From the NCBI GenBank assembly GCA_018389105.1, contig JACATO010002134.1, forward strand, positions 539,001 through 603,000: a stretch of 64,000 nucleotides of DNA, given 5' to 3'. Position numbers and translations under genes: made by a program. Positions 57,440-64,000 of the stretch are shown here, piece by piece. Below the pieces are notes generated by a model, which saw nothing but the letters and a program-made list of their open reading frames with translations, searched no databases and was not told the origin of the DNA. Source of the stretch: Nautilus pompilius (lineage: Eukaryota > Mollusca > Cephalopoda > Nautilida > Nautilidae). Each line of letters starts with the position of its first letter. Position 1 is the first letter of the stretch.

Positions 57440-57612
57440 CATAACCAGAGTTTGAATCCCGGTCAAGACCGGCTTGGTTTGGCATACCTCCCAGTCACAG
57501 TGTTTTCTTCACCAGGCAGCTACATGAATAGTTCTAATAAGGTTTTCTGGGTAACTCTATTGGCCTGAACCAGAGCCCCTAACTGTATCTAGGTAGACCT
57601 TGACTTATTAAT
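57440..57612 (+). mobile_element. tRNA-derived SINE, family 1-like, in GRIP 3' region
   Basis: GAGTTTGAATCCCGG (near-perfect B box) at 57449, then TTCTTCACCAGGCAGCTACA, GAATAGTTCTAATAAGGTTT and CTGAACCAGAGCCCC. The CACCAG(C/G)CAGCT and GTTCTAxTAAGG blocks match the family 1 copies; the CCTCCCACATC block is lost. Confidence 0.62.
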
Positions 57613-57930
57613 GGATGCACCAAGAAACATGAGAAAAACTGAAAGCAACCAAATATGTATTAATATAGTGGGAGTCAGATTATTTTAAATCAAAGGACAC
57701 TATCCACATCTAGTCAGGATGAGAGGGGGGGGGGTTTGCTAGCCAAAGGTGAGCAGAAAAATTCTGCCATCCATATCGGGATAATTAAGAAAAAGCAGTA
57801 TGTGAGTGTCAGGAATTCTAGGAACCTTTTGGTCACATAAACTCTTTTTACTTTGTGTTTAGATTTCATTCTACTCTTCCCTCTTACTTTTATTTTAATT
57901 AAAAAATTCTTGTAATTTTTGTACAAATTC

Positions 57931-57936
57931 AATAAA
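57931..57936 (+). promoter_or_regulatory. Candidate GRIP poly(A) signal (distal)
   Basis: An AATAAA hexamer followed by AT-rich and T-rich sequence, about 2.5 kb after the stop. If used, the 3' UTR would include the SINE at 57440-57610. A further AATAAA lies at 58475-58480. Confidence 0.3.
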
Positions 57937-59620
57937 ATATATATACTTTTCTTTCTTTTTAAATTCTTAATAAGGATGTTTTATTGTAGCTCAGAACGAG
58001 ATCATCATTTTGGGATAAATTTTGTACATCATTTTTTAACCTCATTCCCCAGATTGCAGCACAGCAGTTTTTCCTGAGAATCAATAAAGAGAAATTAAGT
58101 CTGTGGTCCCTTAGTCTTCGTAATAAGAGGGTCTGAAAATGGGAACTCATTAATACAATTTACTTAAGGTGTCTACGTATGCCAGCTAAATCATTGGTGA
58201 CACCAAGTGTATAGCTACAAGAGTTTAGGATAGTTATTAAAAACTTAATGAAACAATTAACTCAGTCTGAGGATAACTTGAATTAATACATGTGAGATTG
58301 TACTTGCATAAAATAAAAAAAAAAAAACAACTGCTTACCTGCTTGTTCCTTCCTCTAAACTTTGTTTCACCAGGAGTGTTTTGTCAAACAAGGCGCCTAT
58401 TTCAAATGCTAACAAATCCTGCCAATGGCACAATGTAACTGGATACATCTGTATCAGGAATTTCAGTATAGTGCAATAAATAAACTGTGCTAAATGTCAA
58501 AATATATAGAATGTACTTAACTTTCAAGCCACTCGTGATCGAATAAACTTGAAGCAGTCACAAAAAACAAAAATACAATCAAATCATAGGTTTAAAACAG
58601 ATTCTAGTCGTCGTGTTTTTTATTTAGAATCTCACTTTCTAATGATATTAAGTATACTTTACTTAGGGCTCGAAAATAATAAAATATATAATCAGAGATG
58701 TTAATTTTTAATGTAAAAGAGGAGAAATACTACAGAACACTAGTCTGTGGCTTCCTTTTCAGACCTACAAACCAACTACTGCATTGTGTTAAAGTTAAAA
58801 TGAGTACATTCTAATCAACTAGACACTTTAGATTTTAATTACTGTCTTAAAGATTTTGGTAATCTGGCTAGACTGGCATATCTTCATGATATTACTCTCC
58901 CCCCACCCCGACAAAACGTTTCTCTCTCTCCAGGATACCATATTTATCATTTCTCTTATTTTGACACTTTGAAACAATGTTACAAAAAAATTATTTCAAA
59001 CAGATTTGCTATCAGTGAGAGTTCTATAATCTGTTATGCTGCCTATCTTCATAACATTTTAGGATATTCATTCTAGGTTTTACTCTATATACTTCGATCA
59101 TGCATAAAATTTATGGTTTGACAAGCCATCAAATACAACAAATGCACAGTGTTTCAGAAGATTTACAATTTGAGTTGTTCTAGAAAGATCTTTAATTAAA
59201 AATGTGCTATAATTTAGACCTGCAAACTTACTTGTATGATTCAGCACCTGGTTATATTTCCAGCTAGATTGTTTGACAATATTTGTCTACAGAATAAACC
59301 ATATTCTTAAAAAAAAAAAAAAAACAAAAAAAACATTAAATTCATATGAGAATACTACTAAAGTATATTGTGACTATTTTATAAATTCATCAAATGCAGT
59401 CTTTGGGATCATAGTTTCATAAACGTAAAGGATGCATTAAAAGTTCTTTCAAATTGCTTCTATACTGAAGACTAATAAAAGTAACAAATGCCCCTATAAT
59501 TTTGTTGTGAACAGGAAATCACATCAGGGCTACAGTATCATCAGCAGTATTTCCTGCTGCCAATGTAAGTTCTAAAATGAATTTTACCTTCTTTATCATG
59601 CCTATTTACCCATGGTAATA

Positions 59621-59730
59621 CAGGCATACCTCTAACAGTGCTGTTTCCTTATAGTGTTCTCTATCCTGGAGTCTCCCATAGTGCTCTGTTTACCAAGAAC
59701 ACACCCTGAGCAAAAGAAGAGGTATGCCTG
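59621..59730. mobile_element. Tigger-type MITE, 110 bp
   Basis: Bounded by TA. The left end CAGGCATACCTCT and the complement of the right end CAGGCATACCTCT are identical for 13 bases. CAGGCATACCTC is the end sequence I know from Tigger1 elements. There is no coding capacity. It lies 0.8 kb from the CERK stop, between the two genes. Confidence 0.85.
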
Positions 59731-60014
59731 TATCTGCAGTCTATATATTACATTATACAGACACGAAACAATTAAATGCAGTTGAAAACAAGGAGATTTA
59801 TTTGACTAATGTTAGAGCAAAATAAACTTTCAAGTGTATATATATCTGTAGTAAACATGGAATTGCTGCATTTTGTTTGTCACATTACAAAAATGAAATC
59901 AGAGAAAACTGAAGGTAGGATAAACCAAATTTCAGCCATTCAAAAAGATAGTTGTCAACCAGCTGAAACTTGCTTATCTGTTTTGTTTGAAGTCTTTCAT
60001 CACAACCTGACTTC

Positions 60015-60020
60015 TTTATT
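60015..60020 (-). promoter_or_regulatory. Candidate CERK poly(A) signal
   Basis: TTTATT on the + strand reads AATAAA on the CERK strand, about 0.5 kb after the CERK stop. A second one lies at 59797-59802. Use of either would leave the GRIP and CERK transcripts non-overlapping. Confidence 0.3.
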
Positions 60021-60536
60021 ATATTAACAAGAAAATTTTAGTATGACTTTTATTTTGATGACAATTAATTACTTCAATTAGCAGCTGATCTCTACAGAAA
60101 AGTTTTTTTTTCTGATTTTGTCATCATCTTCTTGTATCATGTAGTTTCCCCACAATAAAAAGCTGATTAAAAACAACAACAATCATTTTTCATATACAGC
60201 CATAGCTATACAAAAAATATTCTTAAATGAAATCTTGGTAATATAAATATTCCGAGTTGACCCTCATTATAAAATTAAAACCAAATCAAATAACCAGTAG
60301 ATGATTTGTTAAGTTTTTAAAGCTAGCACAAATCCAAGCCATCCAGTTCTGTGCTGAGAAATATCTTTAAAGTTTGAATTTTTTGGCACACTACTCTGTG
60401 GATGTTCATGAGCTATTAATTACTAAAACAAAACACCCACCAAAATGATCTGTACATATACTGTAGCTGTCAGGTACTGGCATCAAAATAAATAAATCCA
60501 ATTGGCTCAAAAGTTCTTAAATATCACAGTCTCACA

Positions 60537-60639
60537 TTATATCTCCTGGCATTTGAGGCAGGATCCCGGGCACTGTATCCGTCTCTTTCCAGAATCTTCA
60601 ATCCCCCTGGCAAACAGCTTGACCAGCTGACAATGTACC
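60537..60639 (-). CDS. CERK: CERK terminal coding exon
   Basis: On the complement the acceptor is TTTTCTCAG; the exon gives the last base of the split Lys codon, then VHCQLVKLFARGIEDSGKRR and a short tail ending in CPGSCLKCQEI and TAA. Human CERK has VHCQLVRLFARGIEENP. The longer open frame overlapping here on the same strand is out of phase and is not the protein. Confidence 0.92.
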
Positions 60640-63600
60640 CTGAGAAAAAAATGATGATGTTTAGTGGTGTGCTTCTAGGGCATCTTGTGCCGGTAAGCTT
60701 AGTCAAGATCTTGCTATTTTTGTCACAGATTCTAAAAACATCCTGGTGACAAAAGTCATCAATGGTTGTGTAAAATCAAACAGAAATAGCATGTTTCTGT
60801 GAAGTATCTTAGTTTATCAATATTTTTTTAATGTTGATTATGTGATTAACTTAATTGCCAAAATTGTGACATGTATTTGTCACCTGACTCGAGTAAAGTA
60901 TGGAAGTGCATCTATATATAAGAAAAAATGAATTAAAGCCACTGAAGAATTGTTCTATAACAGATATAAACACACATCATAACTAAGAATAACTTTAGCT
61001 AAAGAAATGATATAAAAGAAGTCATCACTTGGTATAAAGATAACAAAAGTATATAGTCATAAAATAAGAATTCTTACTAAAGAAAAAAACAATTAGAAAT
61101 ATTCCATGCCTTGGCTTAGAAAATGTAGCATATATAAAAATCTCTCTCTGCCATAACTGAAATGGATAACTATGTGAAGTAAATCAATCACAATGAGCCA
61201 TTTGGGCAACTCTACAATAAAATAAGTATATAAACAGGCAAGGTGACTATAAATATAAATTTATAAAAAACAAGCATGAAGCACTTTTACTTTTGTCTTA
61301 AGAACATTTCTTTTGCTATGGTGTTCTCATCACACCAGAATACTGGTAGCAAGGACAAAACATGAGGGATCCCTGTTAACAATTCAAACAGCAGTTATAG
61401 AACTTCAATAAATTGCTAGGTTGGAATAGTATCAATTGGTTTGGTGAATGTTCATCCTCAAAACATTTGCAACTAAAAAAAAAGGGAGGAGAAAGACAGA
61501 CAGATATCAAAAAGAAGTTACCTACAAAACAACTGAAAATTTGAAAAGAAAAAAAAAAATGAAAATATACAAATGTCACAATTTAGCCGATAAACCTCAA
61601 AAACACTATGAGACTCAAACAAACTGCAATATTTCCACTTAAGTACATTATGGTGAAACTACACAACAGACTGATAAAAACAAGCCATTTAGGTGCTCTA
61701 CACCTCCACCACTCAAAGTCAGGTCGAAGGGTCTGCCAAACAAGTAAAGTCCTCACATCAGATACATTGCTGTATTATTTAAAGAGTTTTTTTTTGTACT
61801 TGACCTTCTAGAATATATTGTTCTGTTTGTTAAACTCAAAAGACATACCGGCATGGGCATCTGCAGAATTTTTCTCAGAGGGAGTGGATTGACAAAATAA
61901 TACCAGGTGTGAGGGGATGTGCATAGTGATAAAAGTATGCCAATGGCTGGGTGTGGTCAGACTTGTTATTTCTTGCCTGATTCACCATGTACTAGTGAGG
62001 TGAGCATGGTGAACGAGTCATCATGACACTATCACCATCAACTCCCCCTACCAATGTATACCAGAAGTTTGTTTGTATGACTACCTTCTCCTCGGGGTAA
62101 ACATGAAATATTTGATGTTTTACCAAAACCGAAAACAAATATTAAGTGTATAGTTGGACATACAGGGCTGGAGAAATTTGAGACTAACCATCAGTAAGCT
62201 ATTAAAATTGCTAAGGTATCTGGTGAGATGCTGGAACAACCACCCAGTCATAACGATCATGAAAACAAATCAACCTTCTGTCCTATTTCGAAACTAATTT
62301 TCAAAATAACTGCTTTTAATAGAATTCTGTTGCTATTATATTATTCATAATGAAAAAAAATTGACTCTTTTGTACACCTCTGCTATTGAAGGTCATTTAC
62401 AATTCTCTATTTCGGCAAACACAGTTGCTTCCCCTTCAATGACATCAGCTAGTGTGCCTTGTAATCCCACATGGGTCAGTGATACCTAAACATTACTTAC
62501 AGGTTATTTTTTAATATATGCTATGAAAACACGCTAAAATTGGTGAAAAAACACCAAACTAAATGCTTTCATTTAGTGGTTCAAGCTATATTTCTTAAAA
62601 AGAATTTTAAGTAAACCCACTACTGTCGTTTTAATTTGTTCCCTATCAGTCAGAGAGCCAGCAATGGAACGGAAAAGCTGTATACTCACTTCACATGGAC
62701 GCTGGGGTGCTCAATGACTTCCCCATCACAGTTCCACACACTGGTGTGGGAGGTCCTTGAAGATCGTCGAAGCCGGTAGAAACCACTGCCCGTGCTGCTG
62801 TCGTCGTCTTGGTCCTCAGATAACGGGCGAAAGCGAAACTCCTTCACTCGAAAAACTTGCACAAAGTTAAAATCAAACTAAAAAATAAAAATGCAGTGCA
62901 TCTTCTAACATCCAAAAAACACACTCAATAATCAACGTGTAAATGTTTTAGAGTTGGCCTGGTCAAAGAATCACTTTCTCTTATTGAAAATACACAATGT
63001 GCTAAAATATTTAAATCAAACTACCCGATGTAAGCAAATTTTAAAGGGCAAATAGTAAAAAATGGAAAGTTACTCTAAATAAAAGGATGATTTCAGCATA
63101 TTGTCTCATTATGCTAAAAGTATAAGTCTAAAACCATTTCCTAGTAAAATCTGTTTATTTTGGCTTACTGTCCAGTGCCTCCAATCTCTCAACCATTTGA
63201 AATAACTAACTTGGTGCAATTCATTTCTAACTTAGTCATCCGCTGACTCAAGTCTCCTAATCGAGAAAATATTATTGTAACATGACATAAAAACATTTAC
63301 TTTCTGAGGCTTGCAAGCTGTGCTTCTAAAAACAATTTTTTAAAAAAAAAAAAAATATCAGCATTAGTCAATCACTTTCCTGTGTAACTTTTTTATCATT
63401 GCACAGATAAAGTTGTTCGTTTGTTTTGTGTAAGTAGACAGATCATGTAACAGGTGGTCAGGAAAGATGGAACTGGCTTGCAGATTCACATGTCAGAGAC
63501 ACACTCACCTGATTTGATTGTCGGTCCATACATCTGTACAGGTGCCGGAAGTAGTCCAGTCTTGAGCATTTCATAACCAAAATGAGGTCTGTGCATCCAT

Positions 63601-63714
63601 CCCCAAGATGACTTGATGGTGACACACCCTCAGGACTCAATGCACACTGACAGCTCATTGTCACAGCATTAATGCCAATAAAGTCTCCTCGGATATGACG
63701 ACACTCACCAGAAT
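60537..63714 (-). CDS. CERK: Ceramide kinase (CERK), last three exons, 5' partial
   Basis: Ceramide kinase phosphorylates ceramide to ceramide-1-phosphate with ATP at Golgi and plasma membranes; it belongs to the diacylglycerol/sphingosine-kinase-like lipid kinases. Exons on the complement: 63714-63509, 62877-62690, 60639-60537. Phases agree and the product is 164 residues with a stop at 60537-60539. Recognisable family blocks are GDFIGINAVTMSC, SPSSHLGDGCTDLILVMKCS, RLDYFRHLY, FDFNFVQVFRVKEFRF, WNCDGEV and VHCQLVKLFARGIE. The catalytic ATP-binding domain is encoded to the right of the window. The tail holds CPGSCLKC, a CxxxCxxC arrangement. The region that is Cys-rich in human CERK just before WNCDGEV has Ser/Arg here. 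The gene converges on GRIP. Confidence 0.92.
60640..62689. other. CERK intron
   Basis: 2.05 kb, AT-rich. Nothing recognised on either strand. Confidence 0.5.
62690..62877 (-). CDS. CERK: CERK penultimate exon
   Basis: On the complement the acceptor is TTTTTAG and the donor is GTGAA|GTGAGT; 188 nt, phases 0 to 2. It encodes FDFNFVQVFRVKEFRFRPL, an acidic/Ser/Arg spacer, and SVWNCDGEVIEHPSVHVK. Human CERK has FDFTFVEVYRVKKFQF and SSWNCDGEVLHSPAIEVR. Confidence 0.93.
62878..63508. other. CERK intron
   Basis: 0.63 kb, AT-rich, A run at 63340-63354. Nothing recognised. Confidence 0.5.
63509..63714 (-). CDS. CERK: CERK antepenultimate exon
   Basis: On the complement the acceptor is TTTCAAG and the donor is TCAG|GTGAGT; 206 nt, entering with two bases of a split codon and leaving at phase 0. 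It encodes the conserved block with SHLGDG and KCSRLDYFRHLYR. Human CERK has AAHLGDGSSDLILIRKCSRF here. Confidence 0.92.
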
Positions 63715-63946
63715 CTTGAAAGAAAATAAAAACAAACAAACAAGAAATTACTAACCGAAATAATTAGTCTACATCTAATACTTTAAATATTTATGTATGC
63801 CCATATTTCTTAAACCCGAGCTCTCCGCCATTAAAAACTGGGGCTATCTAGAAGTAGATCAGACCATCAAACATGTTAAACAAGCAAGAACAAAGTTTTT
63901 TTGAAATTTTTTAAAGAAATAATTTAAAAATAATTGTCCAACTAAA

Positions 63947-64000
63947 AGGGCGGTGTGGTAGACCAGTGGTTAAACTGAACTGCTAATGTTGAGAGCCCAG
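63947..64000 (+). mobile_element. SINE head cut by the window edge
   Basis: GGCGGTGTGGTAGACCAGTG followed by GTTAAACTGAACTGC looks like a tRNA-derived A box at the start of a SINE. The rest is outside the window. Confidence 0.5.

Larger units (their letters stand above)
55447..60536. other. Convergent 3' UTR / intergenic region between GRIP and CERK
   Basis: 5.1 kb between the two stop codons, with no convincing open frame. It holds candidate poly(A) signals for both genes, a SINE at about 57440-57610, a short G run at 57726-57734, an A-rich tract at 59309-59332 and the Tigger-type MITE at 59621-59730. The rest looks like 3' UTR or unique AT-rich DNA. Confidence 0.6.

Noticed and set aside
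60524-60706. Complement frame ending ARRYNVRL across the last CERK exon
   Set aside because: It is out of phase with the upstream CERK exons; the phase-correct reading gives HCQLVKLFARGIE.

Overview
The window is eukaryotic (metazoan) genomic DNA: AT-rich, with GT-AG introns, tRNA-derived SINEs and many decayed DNA transposons. The host coding exons look animal-like. The species cannot be fixed from sequence alone. A lophotrochozoan, perhaps a mollusc, is my best guess: there is a single GRIP-type multi-PDZ gene, Tc1/mariner, pogo/Tigger and hAT relics are dense, and an AAGGGAGGTAAT-type hairpin repeat is present. Confidence in that placement is low.

Gene 1 (+ strand, enters from the left edge, ends at 55446) is glutamate receptor-interacting protein (GRIP1/GRIP2 co-orthologue). 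I could assemble 19 coding exons whose splice phases all agree. They give about 1026 residues, from inside PDZ1 through PDZ2-PDZ6, the long Ser-rich linker and PDZ7 to a stop. The 5' exons lie to the left of the window. Exon pairs of PDZ1-PDZ6 share one internal phase-2 intron at the same Arg codon, and four second-half exons are exactly 146 nt. GRIP is a cytoplasmic scaffold that binds receptor C-termini and links them to trafficking machinery.

Gene 2 (- strand, enters from the right edge, stop at 60537-60539) is the 3' end of ceramide kinase (CERK), with three exons and 164 residues. The two genes converge, with about 5.1 kb between their stop codons.

The rest is intron filled with mobile elements. 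Intron by intron these are: a KIAA1586-like hAT relic (3.3-4.8 kb); a mariner with clear TIRs (5.85-7.15 kb) next to a SINE; a pogo-like element (8.8-11.1 kb); a Tc1-like element interrupted by a SINE (15.0-16.4 kb); a second Tc1 (20.6-22.1 kb); a Tigger element carrying a complete hAT nested inside it with a perfect 8-bp target duplication (23.7-28.2 kb); a Tigger relic (29.4-30.5 kb); two copies of one Tc1 family in the same orientation (31.5-32.7 and 45.9-47.1 kb) that bracket the PDZ4-PDZ6 exons; two more Tc1 relics (33.2 and 38.5-39.2 kb); a minisatellite rich in CRE palindromes (41.46-41.93 kb); another pogo-like relic (49.8-50.5 kb); and a 110-bp Tigger-type MITE (59.6 kb). At least two tRNA-derived SINE families are scattered throughout. 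No bacterial features, CRISPR arrays or rRNA were seen.
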